A DNA stretch of 64,000 nucleotides from CAYLHF01 sp964383365. Lineage in GTDB: Bacteria; Bacteroidota; Rhodothermia; Rhodothermales; UBA10348. The notes beneath the pieces were generated by a model. The model saw nothing but the letters and a program-made list of their open reading frames with translations. It ran no database searches and had not been told where the DNA came from. Shown one piece after another: positions 8,517 through 16,815 of the stretch (positions are counted from its first letter, which is position 1; each line of letters begins with the position of its first letter). Location: the NCBI GenBank assembly GCA_964383365.1, contig CAYLHF010000016.1, positions 1 to 64,000 on the forward strand. The letters run 5' to 3'. Position numbers and translations under genes: made by a program.

Positions 8517-9469
8517 ATAGACTCATCATAACCAACGGATCGTCGGCGGCACACCTGATACGCGAAAGCGGAATCGCGGGTCATATTGAACCATGGGACG
8601 ACGTACTCCACGACGGGCCGGTTCCTGGAGGACTTCCGATCGAGGAATTATCGACCGTTCGGGCACGTTTTCTCTCAGAGTGCGGTTGGGGTACGTATCC
8701 CGAAATCAGGAAACATCTCGCAGATCGCGACGAGATCGTCTCTCGCGCATTATCGTTCAACGAAATCGTCCTCTGGTTTGAACATGATCTCTATGATCAG
8801 CTCCAACTTCTACAGGCGCTTTCCAACCTGGGGGAGGTGCTTCGAGACAGTGGATATCCTTCCGGAAAAGAATCTCCGAGCATATCGCTGGTTTGCTATG
8901 ACCATTTTATCGGGTTCTCTGATCCGGATACCCTCCGGGACGATTTCAGGAACCGGACGGTCCTCACGAAAGAGGATATGCGGGTGGGATCTGATTGCTG
9001 GGATCTCTTTCGGAATCACGATCCACGGTCGCTGTTGGAATACCTGCCCGTGCTGATCGGCGAGGGAGTATTTCGTTTTCTTCCGGCGGCCATCTTGCGA
9101 TGGTGCGAAGAATTTCCCCACCCGAAGGACGGGCTCACGAGAACCGAACGGACGATTCTCGACCTGTTGTCCGACAGGCCGCATACGGGTACAGAACTAT
9201 TCCATAGCGTCCAGTCCCGGGAGGAGGCCGAGTTCCTGGGTGATGCCTCCTTCTGGATCATCCTGGACCGGGTGACGAATGTCTCGGGCGACGGCCCCGT
9301 TTCTCCGGCGAGCCGGAGAATTCCGATCGAAGCGGTGTCGTACTATCCGGCATCCCGATGGATGGGTGGTGTACATCTTCGAAAAAGTAATCGCTGGACG
9401 TTCGATCCGGTACAGCGTACGTTTCATCTTAACCAATCCGATACAAATGATTCCGGAGACGAAATCTAG
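8513..9469 (+). CDS. DUF1835 domain protein
   Basis: A 318-residue soluble protein. Its N-terminal half matches DUF1835 as I know it (ITNGSSAAHLIRESG, then HIEPWDDVLHDGPVP, then LWFEHDLYDQLQLLQAL). The C-terminal half has a helical segment (GLTRTERTILDLLSDRPHTG) that resembles a winged-helix or helix-turn-helix element, followed by a beta-rich tail. The biochemical role of DUF1835 is not established to my knowledge. It overlaps the dnaE2 stop by four bases and the tag start by 23 bases, so all three are probably translationally coupled. The position between a translesion polymerase and an alkylation glycosylase suggests a DNA-damage role, which is inference from context. Confidence 0.85.
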   Translation: MNRLIITNGSSAAHLIRESGIAGHIEPWDDVLHDGPVPGGLPIEELSTVRARFLSECGWGTYPEIRKHLADRDEIVSRALSFNEIVLWFEHDLYDQLQLLQALSNLGEVLRDSGYPSGKESPSISLVCYDHFIGFSDPDTLRDDFRNRTVLTKEDMRVGSDCWDLFRNHDPRSLLEYLPVLIGEGVFRFLPAAILRWCEEFPHPKDGLTRTERTILDLLSDRPHTGTELFHSVQSREEAEFLGDASFWIILDRVTNVSGDGPVSPASRRIPIEAVSYYPASRWMGGVHLRKSNRWTFDPVQRTFHLNQSDTNDSGDEI

Positions 9470-10025
9470 ATGTTCCTGGTGCGGAGACGATCCGATTTAC
9501 ATCCGCTACCACGACGAGGTGTGGGGCGTACCGGTCCATGATGATCGGACACTGTTCGAATTTCTGACGCTCGAAGGCGCCCAGGCCGGGTTGAGTTGGA
9601 TCACGATCCTGCGCAAACAGGCGGGATACCGCGAGGCCTTCCATCAATTTGACGTGCAGCGAGTCGCTGCGATGACACCTGAAGACGAGGACCGTCTCAG
9701 GCAGAACCCAGCGATCGTCCGAAATCGACTCAAAATATCTTCGACGGTGTCCAATGCCCGGGCATTCATTGATGTGCAAAACGAGTTTGGAAGTTTTAAC
9801 GCGTACATCTGGGGCTATGTCGGTGGCAGACCCGTTCAGAACGCTCCGGAATCGACAACAGACATACCGGCTGAAACCCCACTCGCGAAGGAAATTTCGA
9901 AGGATCTGAAACGACGAGGATTTCGATTTGTGGGTCCGACGATCGTCTACGCCTTCATGCAGGCCACCGGGATGGTAAACGACCACGTAATCACGTGTTT
10001 TCGACGTGCAGAACTGGCACCGTGA
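9447..10025 (+). CDS. tag: DNA-3-methyladenine glycosylase I
   Basis: Tag removes 3-methyladenine from alkylated DNA as the first step of base-excision repair. The 192-residue product has the family layout: CSWCGDDPIYIRYHDEVWGVP near the N-terminus, LEGAQAGLSWITILRKQ, FHQFD, then GFRFVGPTIVYAFMQATGMVNDH. The zinc site of Tag uses a Cys and a His near the N-terminus and a His and a Cys near the C-terminus. Candidates here are the CSWC cysteine, YHDEVW, NDH and the following TCF cysteine. The start at 9447 gives the usual N-terminus and lies inside the end of the DUF1835 gene, indicating an operon with dnaE2. Confidence 0.95.
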   Translation: MIPETKSRCSWCGDDPIYIRYHDEVWGVPVHDDRTLFEFLTLEGAQAGLSWITILRKQAGYREAFHQFDVQRVAAMTPEDEDRLRQNPAIVRNRLKISSTVSNARAFIDVQNEFGSFNAYIWGYVGGRPVQNAPESTTDIPAETPLAKEISKDLKRRGFRFVGPTIVYAFMQATGMVNDHVITCFRRAELAP

Positions 10026-10038
10026 GCAAAAAAACAGA

Positions 10039-10229
10039 TGTGGATGACACGTGGATAACCTGAATCTCGATAGGGCGCCGGAAGCAGATGATGTCAAATC
10101 AATATCTATAATGATATATAATCTTTATAAACAACAACATAGATCATCCTTGTACGCGTACCCTCGAGTCTATTTCAGAGAATTCGCATCTTCCAACCGA
10201 AAAATACATCGTGGATAACCTGTTGATAA
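10039..10229. other. Candidate replication origin: AT-rich block flanked by DnaA-box-like sites
   Basis: The 50 bases 10091-10140 contain only nine G or C. On the left are TGTGGATGA (10039-10047) and CGTGGATAA (10050-10058). On the right are CGTGGATAA (10210-10218) and TGTTGATAA (10221-10229). Each differs by one base from the consensus TGTGGATAA. The 13-base string CGTGGATAACCTG is repeated exactly at 10050 and 10210. This is the composition expected of an unwinding element between DnaA-binding clusters. It lies about 3.4 kb from the dnaA gene and next to mreB. The right cluster overlaps the earliest possible alkB start. No strand-skew calculation was possible. Confidence 0.5.
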
Positions 10230-10810
10230 CTCGAATAGCGGTGATTCCGGGCCTGATCTCCTATTCCTCTGGTTTTATCAGCCGTAACGAAGAGCACTCG
10301 TTGTTTTCTACGCTCCGGGACCAGACGATCTGGGAGCAACATTTCGTCCGGATCTTCGGAAAACAGCACCCGTGTCCGCGCCTGTCGGCCTGGTACGGGA
10401 TTCCGGAGGCGACGTACTCGTATTCCGGACAAGATCTGACGCCTCGGCCGTTCACTCCACTGCTGAATTCACTGCTTGAGCGCGTCAAAACGGAGACGGA
10501 TGAAACCTTCAATAGCGTCCTGTTGAATCTGTACCGAGATGGGAGTGATGCGATGGGTTGGCATGCTGATGATGAGCCCGAGTTGGGTATTCACCCGGTT
10601 ATTGCGTCGCTGTCACTGGGATCGGTTCGCCGCTTTCTGATCAAGCCAAAAAAGAGCCGTGGGACGTCGCGGGCACTCGACCTCGAACCGGGATCTCTGC
10701 TCATCATGCGCCGACGGTGTCAGGAGGAATATGTCCACTCTGTACCCAGGACAAAAAAGCCCGTCGGACCGCGTATCAATCTGACGTTTCGACAGATTCT
10801 TCCGGTATAG
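10211..10810 (+). CDS. alkB: AlkB-type 2-oxoglutarate/Fe(II)-dependent alkylation repair dioxygenase
   Basis: AlkB enzymes oxidatively demethylate 1-methyladenine and 3-methylcytosine in DNA. The 199-residue product shows the HxD iron ligands in GWHADDEPE (about residue 117), the distal His in EYVHSVPRT and the 2-oxoglutarate-binding arginines in PRINLTFRQI. NLYRDGSDAMGWHADD resembles the ALKBH2/3-like subgroup. The GTG at 10211 coincides with a DnaA-box-like sequence, so translation may instead begin at the GTG at 10241 (before IPGLISYSSG). It lies 185 bases downstream of tag on the same strand and adds a second alkylation-repair activity to the dnaE2/DUF1835/tag unit. It converges with mreB. 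Confidence 0.9.
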   Translation: MDNLLITRIAVIPGLISYSSGFISRNEEHSLFSTLRDQTIWEQHFVRIFGKQHPCPRLSAWYGIPEATYSYSGQDLTPRPFTPLLNSLLERVKTETDETFNSVLLNLYRDGSDAMGWHADDEPELGIHPVIASLSLGSVRRFLIKPKKSRGTSRALDLEPGSLLIMRRRCQEEYVHSVPRTKKPVGPRINLTFRQILPV

Positions 10811-10865
10811 CCTTCGGTGTGTGCGGGACCTCCGGGTCTCAATAACGCACCGGTCATGCACGCGG

Positions 10866-11876
10866 TTACGTCAATACTTTCTTGAATCCGTCGATGTCCT
10901 CCAGGACAGAACCGGTTCCCCGGACAACTGCGGTAAGCGGGTCTTCGGCTACATAGACGGGAAGATCAACGCGGCCCCGGATCAGTTCATCGAGTCCTTT
11001 GAGCATCGAACCGCCACCGGTAAGCATGATTCCCCGTTCCAGTATATCGGCGCCGAGTTCGGGCGGCGTTCGCTCGAGACACCTGATCACAGCGGCTGCA
11101 ATTTGAGCGACGGGGTCTCTGAGCGCCTCCCGAACATCCTCGGATGAGATGACCCGAACTTTCGGGATGCCACTCACGAGGTCACGTCCCTTGACCGACA
11201 GTTCGAGCTCCGGATCCAGTTCGACTGCGCTGCCGACTTCCTTCTTGATACGTTCTGCCGTACGGTGACCGATGAGCAGGTTGTGATTGCGTTTGAAGTA
11301 CTGAACAATCGCGTTGTCAATTTCGTCGCCGCCGACGCGAATGGACTCGTCGATCACAATTCCCGACAGGGCAATGACGGCGATCTCCGTCGTCCCCCCT
11401 CCAACATCGACCACCATATTGCCGATCGGTTCTGACACGTTGAGGCCGATGCCGATGGCGGCGGCCATTGGTTCGTCAATAAGGTAGACCTGACGCGCAC
11501 CGGCGTGCTCGGCCGAGTCCCTGACGGCACGCTTTTCCACTTCCGTGATGCCGCTCGGTACGCACACGACCATGCGCCGAATTGCCGAAAGCCAGTTTGT
11601 CTGGATTTTCCTTATCAGCTGTCGAATGAGCTGTTCCGCTACCTCAAAATCCGCAATCACCCCGTCTTTGAGCGGACGAATGGTCTCAATTTCCTTATGG
11701 GTTCGTTCATGCATCTGCTGGGCTTCATATCCCACGGCAATGACGCGACGAGTAGAGCGGTGGAGGGCAACGATCGACGGCTCATTGAGCACAATCCCCC
11801 GACCCTTGATGTAAATCAGGGTATTGGCAGTGCCAAGATCGATAGCCACGTCGGTGGAAAAACTGAACAGACCCAT
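10866..11876 (-). CDS. mreB: Rod-shape determining actin homologue MreB
   Basis: MreB forms membrane-associated actin-like filaments that guide lateral cell-wall synthesis. The 336-residue length is normal. The phosphate and nucleotide motifs are present: DVAIDLGTANTLIYIKG (about residues 9-25), DEPMAAAIG, VVDVGGGTTEIAVIALSG (about 160) and GIMLTGGGSMLKGLDELI (about 288). A short hydrophobic N-terminus (MGLFSFS) could help membrane attachment. mreC, mreD and rodA are not next to it. The gene reads toward alkB (55-base convergent gap) and diverges from the SRPBCC gene across about 200 bases in which no clear promoter was recognised. Confidence 0.96.
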   Translation of the reverse strand: MGLFSFSTDVAIDLGTANTLIYIKGRGIVLNEPSIVALHRSTRRVIAVGYEAQQMHERTHKEIETIRPLKDGVIADFEVAEQLIRQLIRKIQTNWLSAIRRMVVCVPSGITEVEKRAVRDSAEHAGARQVYLIDEPMAAAIGIGLNVSEPIGNMVVDVGGGTTEIAVIALSGIVIDESIRVGGDEIDNAIVQYFKRNHNLLIGHRTAERIKKEVGSAVELDPELELSVKGRDLVSGIPKVRVISSEDVREALRDPVAQIAAAVIRCLERTPPELGADILERGIMLTGGGSMLKGLDELIRGRVDLPVYVAEDPLTAVVRGTGSVLEDIDGFKKVLT

Positions 11877-12080
11877 GAAAGCGAGCGCTGGAAAAAAAGG
11901 CTCCGGACACCTGTTCGAACGAATCTGGACGACTTAGTTTCGGGTCTCAGAAAGGCCGTTTCTGCGGCTGCCAGTACCCCTTCGAACGCGTCGATAATAA
12001 GAACTCGGGCTTTCGATTCCAACGGTTATGTCATACGTTTCGTGCAAACCTCTCCCTGGTCTGACAACAGGTTCAACGCC

Positions 12081-12935
12081 ATGAAAGCACTGAAGATAAT
12101 CCTGGGACTGGTCTCCGGACTGGTAGTTGCCTTTGTTCTGGTCGGATTCATGATTCCCGAATTGAATTTCACGACAACCGTTCGTGCATCCAGATCGGTC
12201 GATGTCACGTTCGATGTGTTTACGAACGTCGATCTGATGGATCAGTGGCTCGAGGGTTTCGAGTCCATAGAGATACTGAGCGGAGAGCCAGAAGAAATCG
12301 GTTCCAAATTTCGGGTGCGTTTTAACGACGATGGTACGGAAATCGAGTTTACAGAAGAACTGAAGACATTTGAGGAGGGCAAGGCGTACGGGTTCTTGAT
12401 GGATGCCGGCTTCTTTACGAACGACACGATGTTTTCATTTTCTGAAGAGTCGGGAGAAACCACGATCAGGGCCTCGAACAGTATGATCGGATCCAGCTGG
12501 TACATGCGTTCGCTGCTGCCGTTCATGAAGTCTGACATGCAGCGGCAACAGGTAGAGACTCTTCAGGCACTTGCCGCTTTGGCAGAAAAGGCGCCGCCGA
12601 GCATCACGGGAACGTGGACCGGTGTTGATTCCCGAGGGGGTATACAGACATTTACGTTTTCCAGAAAGGGAAAAGCGACCTGGAGAATCAGCTACGGGGA
12701 GGATACCGTCGTTTCTGGTATCACATACAGCCTGAGTCACGACAGCGTACCCTTCAGGCTCGACCTGTCCGGATTTACAGATGGGCCGCTGAAGGGTAAG
12801 GTGCTGTACGGCATTCTGAGTTTCGACGACGACAATACCTTCCGATTCGATGCCGAGCCCGGGTCTCCAGAGACCGACCTGCTTAGACCGGACGATTTTA
12901 CGGCATCCACGGTGACGTACGTAAGGGCGCACTGA
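12081..12935 (+). CDS. Membrane-anchored SRPBCC (START-like) domain protein
   Basis: A 284-residue protein with an N-terminal membrane anchor (KIILGLVSGLVVAFVLVGFMI), then an SRPBCC/polyketide-cyclase-like domain at about residues 33-170 (RASRSVDVTFDVFTNVDLMDQWLEGF, later a TTIRASNSM strand and a C-terminal helix). A beta-rich module follows at about 180-284 (SITGTWTGVDSRGGIQTFTFS), resembling lipocalin-like stress modules. The start at 12081 gives the anchor. SRPBCC domains bind hydrophobic ligands; the ligand here is unknown. A GC-rich hairpin follows about 60 bases downstream. Confidence 0.75.
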   Translation: MKALKIILGLVSGLVVAFVLVGFMIPELNFTTTVRASRSVDVTFDVFTNVDLMDQWLEGFESIEILSGEPEEIGSKFRVRFNDDGTEIEFTEELKTFEEGKAYGFLMDAGFFTNDTMFSFSEESGETTIRASNSMIGSSWYMRSLLPFMKSDMQRQQVETLQALAALAEKAPPSITGTWTGVDSRGGIQTFTFSRKGKATWRISYGEDTVVSGITYSLSHDSVPFRLDLSGFTDGPLKGKVLYGILSFDDDNTFRFDAEPGSPETDLLRPDDFTASTVTYVRAH

Positions 12936-12989
12936 GCGTGTTTGAGCGGGTGCGCACGAATGGTTGAATCTCTGGAATCTCGACACGTC

Positions 12990-13021
12990 AAAAAAAACCC
13001 GGCCCGTTTTGCGGGGCCGGG
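12990..13021 (-). terminator. Intrinsic terminator, minus strand
   Basis: An 8-bp perfect stem (CCCGGCCC at 12998-13005 with GGGCCGGG at 13014-13021) is followed on the minus strand by eight T residues (A-run 12990-12997). An outer pairing of GACACGTC with GACGTGTC extends the hairpin. The nearest minus-strand gene end is VOC at 13226, about 200 bases away, so the intervening transcript is a long 3' UTR or a separate small RNA. The stem could also slow plus-strand transcription after the SRPBCC gene but lacks a plus-strand T-run. Confidence 0.7.
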
Positions 13022-13225
13022 TACGACGTGTCCTCGGAAAGCCTTACGGGGCGTTCACATGCGGAAACGGTGTTCTGGCACTGGACGATATACCAAAGGG
13101 TGGTCCAATTCCGTTTTGTCTCAAAATGAGCTTTTTTGGCCGGTTTTATTCTGACCGGGCGGAAAAAATGGCCGAAATAGAGGAAAAAGAGTCCGCAGAA
13201 TCGATCGATTCGCCTAACATAGAAC
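13022..13225. other. Non-coding interval with several small hairpins
   Basis: About 200 bases between the VOC stop and the minus-strand terminator hold no convincing ORF. They contain local inverted repeats such as CTCA-AAA-TGAG near 13124-13134 followed by T6, and CCGGT...ACCGG near 13141-13159. The interval could be a structured 3' UTR of the dnaA-VOC transcript or a small RNA ending at the terminator. I could not match it to 6S, SRP or other RNAs I know. Confidence 0.3.
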
Positions 13226-13609
13226 TCATGCGGGCTCGAACAGGGTGAGAACGGCACCGGCCGGATCCTGGATGGCGCAATATCTGCCGAGAGAGCCCAT
13301 CGAGCGAATCTCTCCAATCGCTTTTCCGCCCCATTTTGTACACCGCGCAAGGGATTCATCCAGGTTCTCTACGTTCACGTAGATCATCCAGACCGGCGGT
13401 ATGTGGGCGTTTCCACCCCGCGCATGACATACGCCCGCTGTTGAATCGCCGGATGCGGGGGTATTCATGCTGTAGTCGTCGTAGTCACCCATCGAAACAG
13501 GCTCGGCCTTCCAACCGATCACATCCGTATAGAAATCGCGAATATCATCTGCGTCGTCGACGGTTAAATCGAACCATCCTATGGAACCGATGGGAGGCTT
13601 TTCGCTCAT
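13226..13609 (-). CDS. VOC (glyoxalase/bleomycin-resistance fold) family protein
   Basis: A 127-residue protein with two halves of the vicinal-oxygen-chelate fold: IGWFDLTVDDADDIRDFYTDVIGWK at the start and PPVWMIYVNVENLDESLARCTKWGGK in the middle, ending in CAIQDPAGAVLTLFEP. Candidate metal ligands (Asp or His in the first strand, Glu at the end) are plausible but do not define a substrate. The start at 13609 lies 29 bases after the dnaA stop, so it is probably read through from dnaA. It could be an antibiotic-binding or a lyase-type member; the sequence does not decide. Confidence 0.82.
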   Translation of the reverse strand: MSEKPPIGSIGWFDLTVDDADDIRDFYTDVIGWKAEPVSMGDYDDYSMNTPASGDSTAGVCHARGGNAHIPPVWMIYVNVENLDESLARCTKWGGKAIGEIRSMGSLGRYCAIQDPAGAVLTLFEPA

Positions 13610-13638
13610 GGAGTGATCAGACCTGGTGGTTGCAGGGT

Positions 13639-15165
13639 CTAGTCCAGTCCCGGGACACGGGTCTGAAGGCGCTGGGCGATGAGCTGCATGTGCTCGCGGA
13701 ACTTGGGGTCGGTATCCAGACGAGCCTGAACCGCCCGGCATGCATGAATGACCGTCGAGTGATCTCGGCCCCCGAATCGACCTCCAATGGCTTCGAGCGA
13801 TAGCTGCGTCATCTGCTTGCAGAAAAACATGGCGACCTGCCGCGCATCCACAATGGGTCGTTTTCGGGATTTCCCGATCAGGAGTTCCGGCTCAACCTCG
13901 AAGCTCTCGGCTACGATGTCCCGAATCCCGGAAGCAGAAATCGCTTTCCTGTATCGGGTGTCTATCACCTCGTGCAATGCTTCCTGAACGAATGCCAGAT
14001 CGATGGGTCGTTTCGTTATCTGCCGGAGAGCGAGGAGACGGTTGAACGCACCCTCCAGTATGCGAATGTTGTCTTTGACGTTATAGGCAATAAAATCTAC
14101 AACATCGGCGGGCAGGTCGAGACCGTGGCGAGCTGCGTGATTGTTCAGAATGGCGATCCGAGTCTCCAGATCGGGCGGCTGCACGTCGGCCGAGAGTCCC
14201 CACCGGAAACGCGACAGGAGTCGATCTTCGATCCCAGCGATTTCGGCCGGGCTACGGTCGGCGCATAACACGATCTGTTTTCCCCGTTGGTGGAGATCAT
14301 TGAAGAGATGAAAGAACTGCTCCTGTGTCTTTTCCTTCCCACCGAAAAACTGGATATCGTCGACGATGAGTGTATCTATCTGGCGAAATGTCTGGGTAAA
14401 CGTCGACAGTGTATTGTTCTTGATGGCAAGAACAAAAAAGTTGGTAAAGGCCTCGCTCGTCATATAGAGCACGCGTGCCGTCGGATTGTTCTCGATAATA
14501 TGATTACCGATCGCGTGGGCGAGGTGCGTTTTTCCCAGGCCTACTTTTCCATAGATGAGGAAAGGATTGAAGCTGGTGGCCCCGGGACGTTCTGCCACCG
14601 CGACGCCCGCGCTTCTGGCCAGACGGTTGCAATCGGCTTCGATGAAGGCATCGAATCGATACCTCGGATTGAGTGTCGACGGTAATCCGTCAGCAACCCG
14701 CTCGCGCCGGACGGAAATCGGAGAAACTCCACCCTGAGCATCAGCGGCGGATCCCCGACTCCCGGCCGTCCGGTTCTGTACGTGCGAACGAGAATCAACG
14801 GCCGAAGTCGCTGAATGGTCTGAGGGTGAAGGCGATCCCGGTCGCGCTTCCGCGTCCGTATCTACCTGCGAGAAGAGTGTCGGCTCCTTGTCCTGATGCT
14901 TCGATCCGACGATTCGGTACCGAACCGACGCCGGGCTTCCGGCCACACCGGTCACCGTGTCCCGAAGGAGCTTGCCATAGTGACGGTCGAACCAGTCTCG
15001 GTGAAAATCATCTCTGACGCCAAGAGTGAGAGTCGGGGCGTCATCCGCTTCGGAGAATTCTACCAGCTCGACCGGTCGAATCCAGGTATTAAATGGCTGC
15101 GACGGGATCTGCGTCCGTAATGTTTTCTTGCACTGCTTCCAGAGCCGATCGGGCCGAATTTCCAT
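13639..15165 (-). CDS. dnaA: Chromosomal replication initiator protein DnaA
   Basis: DnaA binds DnaA boxes and opens the origin. The 508-residue product has domain I (MEIRPDRLWKQCKKTL..., residues 1 to about 85) and a low-complexity Ser/Asp/Arg-rich domain II (about 90-150). The AAA+ domain III has Walker A YGKVGLGKTHLAHAIGN and Walker B LIVDDIQFFGGKE. Domain IV carries the box-binding signature GGRDHSTVIHACR. The start at 15165 was selected by the domain I N-terminus; an in-frame upstream ATG exists but adds a non-homologous stretch. Perfect and near-perfect DnaA boxes lie 100-145 bases upstream, consistent with autoregulation. VOC follows in the same direction. Confidence 0.97.
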   Translation of the reverse strand: MEIRPDRLWKQCKKTLRTQIPSQPFNTWIRPVELVEFSEADDAPTLTLGVRDDFHRDWFDRHYGKLLRDTVTGVAGSPASVRYRIVGSKHQDKEPTLFSQVDTDAEARPGSPSPSDHSATSAVDSRSHVQNRTAGSRGSAADAQGGVSPISVRRERVADGLPSTLNPRYRFDAFIEADCNRLARSAGVAVAERPGATSFNPFLIYGKVGLGKTHLAHAIGNHIIENNPTARVLYMTSEAFTNFFVLAIKNNTLSTFTQTFRQIDTLIVDDIQFFGGKEKTQEQFFHLFNDLHQRGKQIVLCADRSPAEIAGIEDRLLSRFRWGLSADVQPPDLETRIAILNNHAARHGLDLPADVVDFIAYNVKDNIRILEGAFNRLLALRQITKRPIDLAFVQEALHEVIDTRYRKAISASGIRDIVAESFEVEPELLIGKSRKRPIVDARQVAMFFCKQMTQLSLEAIGGRFGGRDHSTVIHACRAVQARLDTDPKFREHMQLIAQRLQTRVPGLD

Positions 15166-15263
15166 CGAGTATAAACAGCTTGAAAAAGGTGGGTGGGAGA
15201 GCAAACTGTGACTGCATGGTAGGTCGGGAATAGTACTCAGGGCAAGTCGAAAACACTCTCTTT

Positions 15264-15308
15264 TTTTCCACACAACTCACTTGTTATCCACACCGGCGAT
15301 GTGGAGAA
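15264..15308. promoter_or_regulatory. DnaA-box cluster upstream of dnaA
   Basis: A perfect box TTATCCACA lies at 15284-15292. One-mismatch boxes lie at 15264-15272 (TTTTCCACA) and 15300-15308 (TGTGGAGAA, the inverse orientation). The flank to about 15382 has several A/T tracts. This could be the dnaA autoregulatory region, part of the origin, or both. Confidence 0.7.
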
Positions 15309-15382
15309 AAAAGAAGGGGCACTGAGTGATTCTGAGGGGCTATTTTTGTCCAATCGATAAAAAAATCTGCTGAAAAAAAAGA

Positions 15383-15856
15383 TCACGATTGAAACCATTT
15401 CATAATTTCTTCAGCATGTTGTCCGACCTTCGGTTTCTTGATGACGTGCTTGATGGTACCGGTCTCATCGATCAGGAATGTGGTTCGTTTGGTCCCCATG
15501 AATATCCTGCCGTACATGTTTTTCTTCCCATAGGCCCCGTACGCAGTCATGATGGTTTTTTCCGTGTCCGCAATCAGTGGAAATGGGAGATCGTATTTTG
15601 CAATAAACCGGTCATGTTTCGACTCTGGATCGTCTGAAACGCCGATTATGGCTATTCCGGCATCCTGGAGGATGTCATAATTATCTCTCAAATTACAAGC
15701 CTGTCGGGTGCATCCGGGTGTATTGTCGCGGGGGTAAAAGTACAGGACGAGTTTCCGACCGGAGAAATCCTTGAGCGAGATTTCGTCGCCATTCTGGGCG
15801 ATTCCACAGAAGTCAGGTGCCGGCGAGCCAGCTTCGGGCATGATGGTGTCGGTCAT
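15383..15856 (-). CDS. bcp: Thiol peroxidase, Bcp/PrxQ-type peroxiredoxin
   Basis: Reduces hydrogen peroxide and organic hydroperoxides with thioredoxin as likely donor. In the 157-residue product the peroxidatic Cys is C49 in NTPGCTRQAC and the resolving Cys is C54, the PrxQ spacing. FYPRDNTPGCT, IGVSDDPESKHDRF and FPLIADTEK are family blocks, followed by RTTFLIDETGTIKHVIKKPKVGQHAEEI. The start at 15856 places the PAPDF block near the N-terminus; an ATG at 15901 would add 15 residues. It is on the same strand as dnaA but separated by the DnaA-box region. Confidence 0.95.
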   Translation of the reverse strand: MTDTIMPEAGSPAPDFCGIAQNGDEISLKDFSGRKLVLYFYPRDNTPGCTRQACNLRDNYDILQDAGIAIIGVSDDPESKHDRFIAKYDLPFPLIADTEKTIMTAYGAYGKKNMYGRIFMGTKRTTFLIDETGTIKHVIKKPKVGQHAEEIMKWFQS

Positions 15857-16062
15857 ACAAATCAATTCGGTGGGGAGACCCCTGAAAAACGTCAGGAGCA
15901 TCGGGTTCTTACAAGAAAGAGTGTTCGGGTGAAATGCCTATCCGAAACAGGAGATCCGACTCGTTGTGGAAAGATATCCACGATCTGGCTATGCTCCGCG
16001 CGGATTTGATCAAGGTCGTCTTTCAATCCTCGAAAACGAGCTGGAAGCCTTGGAATAGCGTG

Positions 16063-16749
16063 TCAGAACGCGACTCCGATGGCATTTGAAATGAAGCGCA
16101 TGAATTCACGCCCTGAATCCCATATTTCTGCCAGATGTGGGAGCAGATCGGGAGCAAGCACAGCCTCTTCTGATAGCTGGCAGACCCCGAAGAAATCCTT
16201 GCGTTTGAGATCTTCAATCAGAGGATGATCCGGATCGAATCCCTTGGGAGCTCGCTTGAGTGCGCTCCCTGCAAGCGAAAAGTTGCCCGAAAAATCACCC
16301 TCTCCGACAAGAGTATTCCATCTCTCCTGGTTCTCATCAATAGCCGTTCGAATTCGAAGTAGCGCATCCCGCTCCGGTTGCCAGACGCCCAGCGCGACAA
16401 AAACTTTGTCTGGTTGAATGTGGAGGTAGTAACCGGGAGCATGGGCGCTCTTTCCCAGCTCGTGGCGGAAGTGAATGCCTGCATGCGTTTTATACGGATC
16501 CTTGTTTTTCGAGAAACGAATATCCCGGTAGATCCGGAAAAGTGACCCGCCGTTGGCTTTCGGAATCGCCCGGTAATGTGGGCTGATTGACGAGAGTAGG
16601 GGAGCGAACTCCTCGATGAACTGAAGCAAAGGATCTTTAACGTGATCTACATATCGGTGCTTGTTTGAGGCAAACCAGTCTCTATCATTGTGTTCGCTCA
16701 GGTCCCGCAAAAACTGAAAGAGATCGGGAGTGACGTAGGGATTGTTCAT
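16063..16749 (-). CDS. DUF2461 domain protein
   Basis: A 228-residue protein with the DUF2461 (TIGR02453) blocks: FLRDLSEHNDRDWFASNKHRY near the N-terminus, FRIYRDIRFSKNKDPYKTHAG in the middle, GYYLHIQPDKVFVALGVWQPE, and a C-terminal FFGVCQLSEEAVLAPDLLPHLAE. Members are widespread in Bacteroidota and other phyla and their function is not established. It follows uvrC in the same direction after 66 bases, so it may share the uvrC transcript. Confidence 0.9.
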   Translation of the reverse strand: MNNPYVTPDLFQFLRDLSEHNDRDWFASNKHRYVDHVKDPLLQFIEEFAPLLSSISPHYRAIPKANGGSLFRIYRDIRFSKNKDPYKTHAGIHFRHELGKSAHAPGYYLHIQPDKVFVALGVWQPERDALLRIRTAIDENQERWNTLVGEGDFSGNFSLAGSALKRAPKGFDPDHPLIEDLKRKDFFGVCQLSEEAVLAPDLLPHLAEIWDSGREFMRFISNAIGVAF

Positions 16750-16815
16750 CGAGAGGAACCGGTGTTGAGGAATCGTTTTATTCTGGGACGTAGGATAGGC
16801 GTTCTGAACGATATT

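Noticed and set aside
10811..10865. Terminator between convergent alkB and mreB
   Set aside because: No stem with an adjacent T-run was found in the 55-base gap.
15966..16058. 30-codon frame between bcp and the DUF2461 gene (GTG start)
   Set aside because: The sequence looks plausible (ends ILENELEALE), but it has an open frame of only about 30 codons, no start context and convergent overlap pressure. Not enough to annotate.
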